DNA from: Stenotrophomonas sp. ATCM1_4 | GTDB taxonomy: Bacteria; Pseudomonadota; Gammaproteobacteria; Xanthomonadales; Xanthomonadaceae | Assembly: GCF_004348115.1 (NCBI RefSeq) | Contig: NZ_QPFB01000001.1 | Coordinates: 1,636,836 to 1,700,835, forward strand | Length of the DNA: 64,000 nucleotides | Reading direction: 5' to 3' | Shown here: positions 48,233 to 57,700 of the stretch, one piece after another | Position numbering within the stretch: the stretch's first letter is position 1 | Layout of the letters: every line of letters starts with the position of its first letter | Notes under the pieces: model-generated | Seen by the model: only the letters and a program-made list of their open reading frames with translations | Told to the model about the DNA's origin: nothing | Database searches by the model: none | Made by a program: the position numbers and the translations under genes

Positions 48233-48967
48233 TCAGACCGTCAAGCGGTAGCCACTTCCCCGTACTGCGCGGATCGGCAGGGTATGGCCGGTGGCCATCC
48301 GCACGCGGTTGCGCAGCCGGTGCACGAGCACTTCGATGCGGTGCGGGTCGAAGCTCCAGGGCTGGTCGGTCAGGGCTTCGATCAGGCGCTCACGCGCCAC
48401 CGTCTCAGAGGGAGACGAGAACAACAGGGACAGAAACGCCCGTTCTGCTTCGGTCAGGGCCAGCAGGCTGCCCCCCGGCGCGCGCAGGTCCCAGGCATCG
48501 GATTCCAGCATCCAGCCCTGTTCCGGCAGGCGGGCGGCACTGGCCTCCACCACCTGCGCCGGCTCGCCGGGCAGGCGACGACGCAGGCTGTACAGCTTGG
48601 CCGCCAGCACGTTGGACGAGGGCCGCTGCGGCAGGCAGGCGTCGGCGCCGGCCCACAGGCCTTCGGCCACCGCCTCGGGGGTGGCCGGGTCGACCAGCAG
48701 GACCACGCCGAGGTCATCGCGACGGCGCAGGTGGGCGACGGTGCTGGCCACGTCCTCGCGGATCTGCGAGGTGTCGATCAGCACGATGTCGCACGGCACG
48801 ATGGCCAGCTCGCGGTACAGCGCGTCGATGCTGTCCAGCGCATGCACCTGCGCGCCATGCCAGACCAGCGGCTGCACCACATCCAGGCTGCCGACGATCC
48901 ATATCCGCAGTGGCGCCAGGGCCAGCTCCCGCTCGACGCCCACCATGATGTTGTCCTGTTGCTGCAC
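48233..48967 (-). CDS. OmpR/PhoB-type winged-helix regulator with degenerate receiver domain
   Basis: A 244-residue protein starting at GTG 48967 with AGGAG 6 bases upstream. Residues 20-130 fold like a receiver, but the first strand (RIWIVGSLD) lacks the acidic pair and the conserved Lys is replaced by Gln114 (CLPQRP); only the Asp65 position (IVLIDTS) is kept. Residues 165-244 are a Trans_reg_C winged helix (LTEAERAFLSLLFSSP to VRGSGYRLTV). Phosphorylation-independent control is therefore likely. No kinase gene is adjacent. It lies directly upstream of, and in line with, the giant surface-protein operon, 330 bases away. Confidence 0.83.
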   Translation of the reverse strand: MQQQDNIMVGVERELALAPLRIWIVGSLDVVQPLVWHGAQVHALDSIDALYRELAIVPCDIVLIDTSQIREDVASTVAHLRRRDDLGVVLLVDPATPEAVAEGLWAGADACLPQRPSSNVLAAKLYSLRRRLPGEPAQVVEASAARLPEQGWMLESDAWDLRAPGGSLLALTEAERAFLSLLFSSPSETVARERLIEALTDQPWSFDPHRIEVLVHRLRNRVRMATGHTLPIRAVRGSGYRLTV

Positions 48968-49068
48968 CGATCACTCCTGTTCGAAGGCATACCATTGCCT
49001 ACGTATGTCGGATTCTAGCCCAGCGTAATACCAGTTACGGGAGGGTACATGTGTCAGAAGATTAAACA

Positions 49069-49094
49069 GTAACGGGGCCCGTAGGCCCCGTTAC
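49069..49094 (-). terminator. Terminator of the S46 peptidase gene
   Basis: GTAACGGGGCC and GGCCCCGTTAC make a perfect 11-bp stem with a 4-base loop, 22 bases after the peptidase stop; TGTTTAATCTTC follows on the minus strand. Confidence 0.88.
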
Positions 49095-49116
49095 AGTTCT
49101 GCCGGTGCGGCCGGGC

Positions 49117-51261
49117 TTACTGCGCCGGCACGCCCATCTCCTGCAGCAGCGCCGGTGCCGGGTAGACCTTGGCCAGCAGCCAGCGCAGGTAGCGCATGTC
49201 CACGTGCACGGCACGCTTGTAGCGCGGGTCGAACCACCAGCTGGCGCTGACCGACTCCCAGTTGGAATCGAAGTTCAGGCCGATCAGCTCGCCCTTGGCA
49301 TTGAGCACCGGCGAACCGGAGTTGCCGCCGGTGGTGTCCAGGTTGGTCAGGAAGTTGACCGTCTGCGTCTTCAGCGCCGGGTCCGCGGTACTGCCGAAGT
49401 CACCCTTGGCGATGGCCGCCAGCAGCGGCTTGGGCGCATCGAACGGCACCGTGTTGGTGTTCTTCTCGACGATGCCGGCCACCGTGGTCACCGGCGAATA
49501 GCTGACCGCGTCGCGCGGGTGCAGCGCCTCGACCTTGCCGTAGCTGATGCGCAGCGTGCTGTTGGCATCCGGGTAAACCGCCCGGCCCTGCTTTGCACGC
49601 CAATCGAACAGGGCCTGCATGTACGAAGGCCGCAGGCGCAGCTGCTCACCCTCGCGCTCCTTGCTTTCACGCTCGGCATTGAGCTGCGCCATCACCAGCG
49701 CCGACGCCACCGACACCAGCGCGTCGCCCTCGATGAATCCCCCCTTGCGCGCCGATTCAAAGCGCGACAGGCGCTGCGCCTCGTCGCCCAGGCGGGTCTG
49801 CGCATAGATCTCGTCCAGGTGCCGGGCCAGCTCTGCCGGGGTGCGGCCGAACAGGTTGTCGTAGTGCGCGTCGCGCTGTGCATCGGGCAGCTGCTGGTAA
49901 CGGGTCAACAGCGCGGTGAGGATGGCCTTCTCCACCGTCGGGTCGTAGCGACGCTGCACCTGCTTGAGCACGCCTTCGATCAGCGCCTGGTCGCGCTGCT
50001 GGTAACCGCTCTCGCGCTCGGCGTCGGGCTTGGCCGACTCGATGCGCAGGCGCTCGAGCAGCATGGCCGAGCGCAGCAGCTGGGTCTGGCTGGACATCAG
50101 CGTCACCAGGAACTCGCTGGCACCGGCCTGCTCACCGGCCGCCAGCGAGGCGAACAGCGCATCGATGTCGGCGTTGTACTTGCGGTCGGTGGCGGCCAGC
50201 ATCGCCTGCTCGTCCTGCGCACGCTGGGTCTTGGCATCGCTGCGCAGCAGCCCTTCCAGCTCGCCGGCGGCGCGCTTGCGGTTGTTCTTCAGCGACTGCA
50301 GCTGCGAGGCGTAGCGCGTGCGTGCATCGGCATTGTCCTTGCCGATCGCCTCGATGGTGTCGATCAGCTGCTGGAACACCGCCACGCGGCGCGGCAGCAC
50401 CGTATCGATCTGGTTGGCGAACTCGGCGGCGGTGCGCAGCCGGTAGGTGGTGCCCGGGTAACCGGCCAGCATCGCGTAGTCGCCTTCCTTCGGCCCGTCC
50501 AGCGACATCGTCAGGTGTGCCGGCGGGTGGTACGGCACGTTGTCCTTGCTGTACGGCGCCGGCTTGCCGTCCTTGCCCACGTAGGCACGCAGCAGGGTGA
50601 AGTCACCGGTATGGCGCGGCCACATGAAGTTGTCGATCTCGTCGCCGTAGTTGCCGATCGCGCGCGGCGGCGCATAGACCAGGCGGATGTCGGTCAGCTC
50701 CAGCTGGCGGATGCGGTAGAAGTCGCTGCCGTAGTACATGTTGGCCACCGAGCAGCGCACGCCGCTTTCGGCCTCGCAGTCGGCGACGATGCGCTTGCGC
50801 GCATTCTCCACCGCATCGTAGTAGGCGCGGCCGGTCTTGCCGCGTGCGTCCTTGAGCACGTCATCGGTGACCTTGTCGAAGCCCACCGTCACCAGCACGC
50901 GGTAATCCGGGTTGGCGGCGCGCTCATCGGCACGGCCCTGGGCGATGAAGCCCTCGTCGATGATGTTGTGTTCCTTGCTGGCGTTGTACTGGATCACGCC
51001 ATAAGCCACGTGGTGGTTGGTCAGCAGCAGGCCGTCGCCGGAGACGAACGAGCCGGTGCCGCCACCGACCCGCACCACCGCGCTCAGCGGCGGCGCGGTG
51101 ACGTCGGCCAGTTCGGCCGGATTGCCCTTGAACCCCGCGTCCTTCAGCGTGTCGGCCAGGTCAGGCAGCTGCGTCGGCATCCACATGCCTTCGTTGGCAT
51201 GGGCGGCGGTGGCCAGGGACATGCCCAGCGCCAGGGCGGCGGCAAGCGGTTTGCGGGTCAT
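49117..51261 (-). CDS. S46 family dipeptidyl peptidase, DPP11 type
   Basis: A 714-residue periplasmic serine peptidase. The ATG at 51261 (CTGGAG upstream) gives a signal peptide ending ATAAHA; the frame to 51420 has no export signal. The catalytic His lies in TNHHVAYG (83-84), the Asp in GDEIDNFMWPRHTGDF and Ser648 in GGNSGSP. The residue 18 positions after the Ser, which separates DPP7 (Gly) from DPP11 (Arg or Ser), is Ser666 in FDSNWE, so the enzyme should prefer Asp/Glu at P1. It removes dipeptides from peptide N-termini for nutrition. It is monocistronic, with its own terminator. Confidence 0.9.
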   Translation of the reverse strand: MTRKPLAAALALGMSLATAAHANEGMWMPTQLPDLADTLKDAGFKGNPAELADVTAPPLSAVVRVGGGTGSFVSGDGLLLTNHHVAYGVIQYNASKEHNIIDEGFIAQGRADERAANPDYRVLVTVGFDKVTDDVLKDARGKTGRAYYDAVENARKRIVADCEAESGVRCSVANMYYGSDFYRIRQLELTDIRLVYAPPRAIGNYGDEIDNFMWPRHTGDFTLLRAYVGKDGKPAPYSKDNVPYHPPAHLTMSLDGPKEGDYAMLAGYPGTTYRLRTAAEFANQIDTVLPRRVAVFQQLIDTIEAIGKDNADARTRYASQLQSLKNNRKRAAGELEGLLRSDAKTQRAQDEQAMLAATDRKYNADIDALFASLAAGEQAGASEFLVTLMSSQTQLLRSAMLLERLRIESAKPDAERESGYQQRDQALIEGVLKQVQRRYDPTVEKAILTALLTRYQQLPDAQRDAHYDNLFGRTPAELARHLDEIYAQTRLGDEAQRLSRFESARKGGFIEGDALVSVASALVMAQLNAERESKEREGEQLRLRPSYMQALFDWRAKQGRAVYPDANSTLRISYGKVEALHPRDAVSYSPVTTVAGIVEKNTNTVPFDAPKPLLAAIAKGDFGSTADPALKTQTVNFLTNLDTTGGNSGSPVLNAKGELIGLNFDSNWESVSASWWFDPRYKRAVHVDMRYLRWLLAKVYPAPALLQEMGVPAQ

Positions 51262-51411
51262 GGGTACTCCAGCGGAATGCAGAACAGGGCCAGACAGTAG
51301 CCGTGCCAGCCAACAGCGGCAACCGCCAGCGGTCATGGTCGGCGCCCCGATGCCAGCGCCGGCATGCAGGCCCGTGCTGCATGCCGATCCATCACCCGGT
51401 TGCACGGCGTG

Positions 51412-51440
51412 TTTCCGCATCGCGGTGGCTTGCCTACAAT
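51412..51440 (+). promoter_or_regulatory. Putative sigma-70 promoter of hscC
   Basis: TTTCCG (51412-51417) and TACAAT (51435-51440) are separated by 17 bases, 31 bases before the hscC ATG. The -35 box is weak and the -10 box good. Confidence 0.5.
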
Positions 51441-51471
51441 CGCAATGACAACTTGAACAGGGGCATCAGGG

Positions 51472-53157
51472 ATGATCGTCGGCATTGATCTGGGCACAAC
51501 GCACTCGTTGATCGGCATGCACGGTGCCGACGGCCCGGTCCTTTTTCCAAACCCGCACGGCCAGGTGTTGACGCCTTCGGCGGTCAGCGTCGCCGATGGC
51601 GCGGTGCTGGTCGGCCAGGCCGCACGCGACCGGCTGGTCAGCCATCCCGGCGACAGCGTGGCCCACTTCAAGCGCTGGATGGGCACCGACCGCGAGACCC
51701 GGCTGGGCAGCCACCGCTTCCGCCCGGAGGAGCTGTCCGCACTGGTGCTGCGCGCACTGCTGGCCGACGCCGAGGCCGCGCTCGGCCACAAGGTCGAGGA
51801 GGCCGTCATCAGCGTGCCGGCCTATTTTTCCGACGCACAGCGCAAGGCAACCCGCACCGCCGGCGAATTGGCCGGCATCCGCGTCGAGCGCCTGATCAAC
51901 GAGCCGACCGCCGCGGCCCTGGCCTATGGGCTGCAGGAACGCGAGCGCGAGGGCCGCATCCTGGTGCTGGACCTGGGCGGTGGCACCTTCGACGTATCGA
52001 TCCTCGAGCTGTTCGACGGCATCGTCGAGGTCCATGCCAGCGCCGGCGACAACTTCCTCGGCGGCGAGGACTTTCTGCAGGTACTGGCGCACGCCTTCCG
52101 GCAGGACATGAAACTCGACCCGGCGACGCTCGATGCCAGCGAGCAGGCGCAACTGCTGCACCGCCTGGAGCAGCTCAAGCGCGAGCTCAGCGCGCGCAGC
52201 GCGGTTGACCTGCAACTCACGCTGGGTGGCCGCGAGCTGCACTGGCACATGGATGAAGCCCGCTATGCGCAGCTGTGCGAACCGCTGCTGCAACGGATGC
52301 GCACGCCCATCGAACGCGCCATCCGCGACGCGCGGCTCAAGCCCGAGGCACTGGACGACATCATCCTGGTCGGCGGCGCGGCGCGCATGCCGATGGTCGT
52401 GCGCCTTGCCACGCGCATGTTCGGGCGCCTGCCACTGCGCCATATCCACCCGGACCAGGCCATCGCCCTCGGCGCGGCCGTCGCCGCCGGCATGAAGGCG
52501 CGCGACAGCGCGCTGCGGGAAGTGGTGTTGACCGATGTCTGCCCGTACACGCTGGGCACGCAGGTGTCGCGGATGGGCCCGGACGGCAAGGAGCGCACCG
52601 GCTACTTCCATCCCATCATCCAGCGCAACAGCGTGGTGCCGGTCAGCCGCGAGGACGTGTTCCATCCGGTGCATGCCGAGCAGAAAGTCCTGCGCTTCGA
52701 TGTCTACCAGGGCGAAAGCCCCACGGTGGACAGGAACATCAAGCTCGGCGAACTGCAGATTCCGCTGACCAACCACGGCAATGAGGACCGCTCGGTCACC
52801 ACCCGCTTCACCTACGACGTGGATGGCATCCTGCAGGTCGAGGTCACCGAGAACGCCACCGGCAAGCGCCACGAGCTGGTGCTGGAGCAGAACCCCGGCG
52901 TGCTGGCCCCGGACCAGATCCAGCAACGCCTGCAGGCACTGCAGGCGTTGAAGGTGCACCCGCGTGACCATCAACCCAACATTGCGCTGATCGCGCGCAC
53001 CGAACGCCTGTACTCCGAACACGTGGACCAGCGCGAGCAGTTGCAGGGCTGGCTGCTGCAGTTCCGCGAGGCGCTGGAAAGCCAGGACACGCAGCGCGTG
53101 GAGCGCCACCGGCGCGAACTCGGCCGGGCGCTGGACGAGCTGGAGGGGCTGCAGTGA
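51472..53157 (+). CDS. hscC: HscC-type Hsp70 chaperone
   Basis: A 561-residue Hsp70, shorter than DnaK (about 640) as HscC proteins are. The actin-like ATPase domain (1-370) shows the phosphate-1 motif IVGIDLGTTHS, INEPTAAALAYG, the phosphate-2 motif LVLDLGGGTFDVS and VGGAARMP. A substrate-binding beta domain follows (VCPYTLG to LEQNPGVL), then a shortened helical lid. It works in the cytoplasm with ATP. The stop overlaps the GTG of the J-domain gene by 4 bases (GTGA), the expected partner arrangement. In E. coli HscC has been linked to sigma-70; clients here are unknown. Confidence 0.93.
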   Translation: MIVGIDLGTTHSLIGMHGADGPVLFPNPHGQVLTPSAVSVADGAVLVGQAARDRLVSHPGDSVAHFKRWMGTDRETRLGSHRFRPEELSALVLRALLADAEAALGHKVEEAVISVPAYFSDAQRKATRTAGELAGIRVERLINEPTAAALAYGLQEREREGRILVLDLGGGTFDVSILELFDGIVEVHASAGDNFLGGEDFLQVLAHAFRQDMKLDPATLDASEQAQLLHRLEQLKRELSARSAVDLQLTLGGRELHWHMDEARYAQLCEPLLQRMRTPIERAIRDARLKPEALDDIILVGGAARMPMVVRLATRMFGRLPLRHIHPDQAIALGAAVAAGMKARDSALREVVLTDVCPYTLGTQVSRMGPDGKERTGYFHPIIQRNSVVPVSREDVFHPVHAEQKVLRFDVYQGESPTVDRNIKLGELQIPLTNHGNEDRSVTTRFTYDVDGILQVEVTENATGKRHELVLEQNPGVLAPDQIQQRLQALQALKVHPRDHQPNIALIARTERLYSEHVDQREQLQGWLLQFREALESQDTQRVERHRRELGRALDELEGLQ

Positions 53158-54641
53158 GCTGGGCGCTGGAAGTACTCGAGCTCGACGCCAGCGCCGACGA
53201 GCGCGCAATCAAGCGCGCCTATGCCCGGTTGTTGCGCAGCAACCGCCCGGACGATGACGCCGCGGCCTTCCAGCGCCTGCACGAGGCCTACCAGACCGCC
53301 CTGCACTGGCAGCGCCATCAACAGGCGTTGGCGACCACCGACGCCGAAGCACCGGACGATGGCCAGGACCCATGGCCGACGGCGCAGCCGGATGCACTGG
53401 AGATCATCATCGAGCCGCAGTCGTTGGCCGACGTGCTGGCCGGTGCCGCACCCGCGGCCGTCGCGCCCACCCACCCGTACGCCGAACCGACCTGGCTGGC
53501 ACAGGACAGTCTGGTCCTGCCGCCGGCCATCGACCTCGACGCGCTGGTCGCGCGCATCATCGACGCCGCCGGCACGCAGCCACCGGACCGCTTCCAGGTT
53601 TGGCTGGACACGTGCCCGGAGCTCTGGTCGTTGAGCGGCAAGGCCGATGCCGGTGGCGAGCTTCTCGGCCGCCTGTACCACGGTGGCGACGCCATCGGCG
53701 GCGCCAATTTCGATCTGCTCGCCACGGCGTTCGGTTGGGACCAGGTGGGCACGCATGTCGACCCGGACACGTTGGCCGGCATGCGCGAGACGCTGCGCCA
53801 GCGTTGGATCTGGCAGGCGGGCAACGAAGCGGCATTGGCACTGGAACTGCAGACCGACCAGGACGCACCGGCGACACTGCCCGACACACGGCGGTGCCGC
53901 ACGCTGCTGACCCGTCCGTGGCGCCACCTGCAGGCACTGCTGAGCGCGGCAAACCCGGCCCGCCTGCACATGATGCGCAATGCGCTGCGGCACCTCGGTG
54001 ACGCGGCCGCTTTCCTGCCCTGCCCGCCGCTGCACGAGATGCAGGTCAGGTTCTGGCGCGCGGTCACCGACGACGGGCGGCTCAGCCAGGATCGTGTGCT
54101 GCTGGGGCTGATCCGCGGCATCGGCCTGTCCGCATTGTGGTTGCTGCTGCCCGTCGCGGTGTACGTGACGAAAGCCAGCGCCGACCTGGATGCAGGCCTG
54201 GGCTGGCCGTCGCCAGGTGAGCTGATGCCCTTGGCCCTGACCGGTACGGCGGTCGCGCTGCTGCTGGGCATGGGCGTGCTGCCGTGGAAGTTGCTGATGC
54301 ATTGGCTGCCCACGCCTGCAGCGATGCGGCTGTGGCTTCCGCTGCTTGCCGTGGCCGCCATCGCGCTCAGCTCCACGCCGCTGGGATTCCTGGGCATGCT
54401 GTTGGGCGGTGCCGCGCTGTGGCTCGCCGTGCGGCGTGCGCTGCGCGCCTCGGCGCGGCTCAACCAGATGCTGCCCCTGCTGGCGATCGGCCTGTTCTTC
54501 GCCGCGCCATTCGTCATGCGCGGCTTGAACCTGTCCTACGGCGCGCTGAGCGGCGGCCTGGCGCTGGGCCTGTGCCTGTTCGACCTGGGCCGCCTGCATC
54601 GCACGCGCGGCGAGCGGATACCAACGGAAGACGCCCCGTAG
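53154..54641 (+). CDS. Membrane-anchored J-domain-like co-chaperone of HscC
   Basis: A 495-residue protein. Residues 1-55 form a J-like domain (ALEVLELDASADERAIKRAY, then AAAFQRLHEAY), but the HPD motif that activates Hsp70 reads RPD (SNRPDDD). A Gly/Ala/Pro-rich linker follows, then an alpha-helical middle domain (about 130-300). The C-terminal 190 residues hold about 6 membrane helices (LIRGIGLSALWLLLPVAVYV, LLLGMGVLPWKLL and others). The start is GTG 53154 within the hscC stop. The fused gene pair resembles E. coli hscC with djlB/djlC, whose J proteins are also membrane-anchored. Its stop codon TAG lies inside a SMAG-like palindrome. Confidence 0.85.
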   Translation: MSWALEVLELDASADERAIKRAYARLLRSNRPDDDAAAFQRLHEAYQTALHWQRHQQALATTDAEAPDDGQDPWPTAQPDALEIIIEPQSLADVLAGAAPAAVAPTHPYAEPTWLAQDSLVLPPAIDLDALVARIIDAAGTQPPDRFQVWLDTCPELWSLSGKADAGGELLGRLYHGGDAIGGANFDLLATAFGWDQVGTHVDPDTLAGMRETLRQRWIWQAGNEAALALELQTDQDAPATLPDTRRCRTLLTRPWRHLQALLSAANPARLHMMRNALRHLGDAAAFLPCPPLHEMQVRFWRAVTDDGRLSQDRVLLGLIRGIGLSALWLLLPVAVYVTKASADLDAGLGWPSPGELMPLALTGTAVALLLGMGVLPWKLLMHWLPTPAAMRLWLPLLAVAAIALSSTPLGFLGMLLGGAALWLAVRRALRASARLNQMLPLLAIGLFFAAPFVMRGLNLSYGALSGGLALGLCLFDLGRLHRTRGERIPTEDAP

Positions 54642-54660
54642 TGCCGAGCCACGCCCGGCA
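54638..54660 (+). repeat. SMAG-like REP element overlapping a stop codon
   Basis: GTAG is followed by TGCCGAGC-CAC-GCCCGGCA, a hairpin with one mismatch. S. maltophilia genomes carry hundreds of such GTAG-headed palindromes (SMAG). The TAG of the header is the stop codon of the J-domain gene. Confidence 0.72.
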
Positions 54661-54734
54661 CGCATTTCCCCGGTAACGCCGCGCGCGGCATGGCTGCGCG
54701 ACCGGCCCATCCCCGGCGTTGCACGGCCGGGGGC

Positions 54735-57700
54735 TTACTTCTCGGTACGCCAGTTCACCGAACCACGGTTTTCCACCGTGGACGATTCCACTTCGATGTC
54801 GAAGCCACGGCGCAGCAGGTACTTGAGCGTGATCACCGAGCCGCTGCCGACCAGCGAGACGCCGTAGCCAACGTAGAGCTTGGGCGTGATGTACTTGCCC
54901 ACGCCGATCACCGAACCGCCCAGCGCACGCGACTGGCTCACGCCGGCGTCGTCCAGGCCCAGCTTGGCACCCACCTGCGCGGCCAGCAGGCCGCTGCCCG
55001 CCGACAGCGCCGCCGAGGCCGCGTTGACCTGCTGCGCCTGGTCGCTGCTGGCCATGCTCAGGCTGCGGCCCAGCACCAGGTAGGCCAGGGCTTCGGACTG
55101 GGACATGGCCGGCTCCGACCACACGTCCACCTTCGGCGCCTGCGCGCGGCCGGTGACGTGGATGCCGGCGGTGACGTCGCCGATCTCGCGCTGCGCCTTG
55201 ATGTTGATGCGCGGGTCCGAGACGATGCCGTAGTTCCACAGCAGCGTGCCGTCGGTGATGGTCAGGTCCTGGCCGTAGGCCTTGTAGCGACCGCTCACTT
55301 CCAGCCCGCCGTTGGCGGTCATCTCGCGGCCCGGGCGCGCGCGCACCTGCATGCGTCCGGTCAGCGCGCCCTTGAGGCCGAAGCCGTTCATCCGGACCTT
55401 GTCGCCGAGGCTGACGGTCAGGTCCATGTCCAGCGGCGAGGACGGCGCTTCCTCCGGGTCCACCGGGTCCAGCACCACGATGTCCTCCGACACCGAGGTG
55501 CCGCGGTCCAGGCGCTCCAGGTCCAGGTCAGCCTCCGGCACGTGCACGCTGCCCCGCAGTTCCATCGCGGTGCCGGCCAAGGTGAAGTTCAGGTCCGGGT
55601 TGGCCACCACGCGCATCTCGCTGGTGTTGGCGAGCAGCACGTTGTCACCGTGGATATGCAGCTGCAACGGCTGGGCATCGCCGAACCACGACAGCCCGCC
55701 GTCGATCTTCAGCGCGCCTTCGCCGCCGGTCTTGGCCGAGGCGCTGATGCGCGCCGAGCCATCGGGCTGCGCGGTGAAGTTGCCCACGCCTTCGCTCAGG
55801 GTCAGGCCAAGCGCGGGGAACTCGCCGGTGAAATCGCTCAGCTTGGCCTCACCGCCCAGCGTGGGCTGCGAGCGCGTGCCGCGCAGGCTCACGTGGCCTT
55901 CGACCAGGCCCTTGGGCCGCACCAGGTCCGGCGAGAACAGCTCCATCCAGTACAGCCGCGACATGTTCAGGTACAGCTCGCCGTTGAGCGCGGCGTTCGG
56001 CTCCCAGCCGGTCTGCACCTTGGCGTCGATGAAGCCATCGCCCTGGAAGCCTACACCGAGGTAGCCCTTGATGCTGTTGGGCTGCATGTCCACGTTGATC
56101 GAGAAGTGGTCGTAGCGCACCAGTTCACCGCGGGCGTTGTCGCCCAGGCGGATGCCACCCTCGGCCGAGGCCACCTTGAAGCTGCCTTCCCAGGCATTGC
56201 CACGCGGGCGGATGTTGCCGTCCAGGGTGATGTCGCCACGCAGATGGATGCGACGGCCCGAGTTCGGCGGCAGCCACGGCTGCACCAACGCCAGCGGCAG
56301 TGCATCACCGCGCAGCAGCAGGCCCTCGCGCGGCCAGTTGGCGGCCACGCACAACGCGCCACCGGTGTCCGAGCCCAGGCAGGCATCGCCCAGGGTGAAG
56401 GCGCTGCCCTGCACGCTGAACGCCGCGGGCTGGCGCAGCTGCCACGGTGCGCCCTTGATCGGCGCGATCCGCAATGCCCCCAGTTCGCCACGCCACGCCT
56501 GACCGGCCTGGCGCAAGCTGCCACTGAGTGCGAGCGCGCCCAGGTCGTTGCGCGTCTCCGCGTCCAGCCGCAGGTTCTGCAGGCTGCCGCGTGCGTCCAC
56601 GCGCACGTGGTCGAGCAGCATGCCCACCTCCAGCGCGCTGCCCTGCACCTGCAGGTTGCCGTTGTCGCCGGCCCACGGCAGGCGGCCGTTGATGCTGACC
56701 TGGCCGGCCTTCCAGTCGTCCCATTGCAGGCTGCTGCCCTGCAGGTTGGCGGTGATGTCCGGCTGGCTGGGCGTGCCGCGCAGCTGCACGGTGCCGGCCA
56801 GGCTGCCGCTGCCGCCGGGCAGCAGGTCGGACAGGTGCAGCGGCTCCAGCCGTGCATCCACGTCGATGCGGTCGCCGACCTTGCCCTTGGCCTCGATGCG
56901 GCTCTGGCCCAGCACCAGCCGCACGTCGCCCTCGCCCTGCGTCCCCTGCACGGCCAGCTTGGCGCGTGCGTCGACGCTGCGGCCACGCAGCCGGCCGCTG
57001 ATCTTCGGCGCATCCAGCGTGGCCTCGAAACGCAGGTCGTCGGTGCCGGCCGGCGGCGGCAACTGCTTGCCGCGGGACGCCAGCGTGCCGGACAGGTCGC
57101 CGTCCCAGCCCGGTGCGAAATAGCCCGGGTCGAAGTTGGCCAGCCGCGCATCCACGTCCCACGCCAATGCGGGGGCCCAGGCGGCCGAGCCGACCAGCTC
57201 CAGTGCACCGCCCGGCGTGGTCGCCTTCAGGTGTTCGATCTGCGCCTGCTGGTCATTGCCGCGCACGTCGAAATCCAGGCTGGCGTCCTGCTGGTCGCGG
57301 GCCACGTCGGCCTTGCCGATCGCCGCCCATTGCTTGAGGTTGCCGGCCACGCCCAGCCGCGCTTCCTTCAGGTGCATCGGCACCGGCGTGCTGTCCGGTG
57401 CGGTCGGGTCCGGCGCGGGCGTCCAGGTCAACTGGTTGGCCACCACCGCGAAGCGGAAGCCGGGGTTCTGCGCATCGGTGAAATCGGCCTTGCCCTGCAG
57501 GCGCACGGTGCCGCCGAAGGCCTCGGCCACCAGCGGCGCGACGGTCAGCACCTGGTTGTCGATGCTGACATTGGACGGCGCCAGCACCAGTTCCTGTTCG
57601 CCCTGGCGCACGCGCCCCTGCAGCTGCGCGTTGCCGCCACGGCCCCGCGCGGTGAAGTCCAGCGCCAGCGGTGCGGGCGCTTCGGCCATGAACTGCGCGG

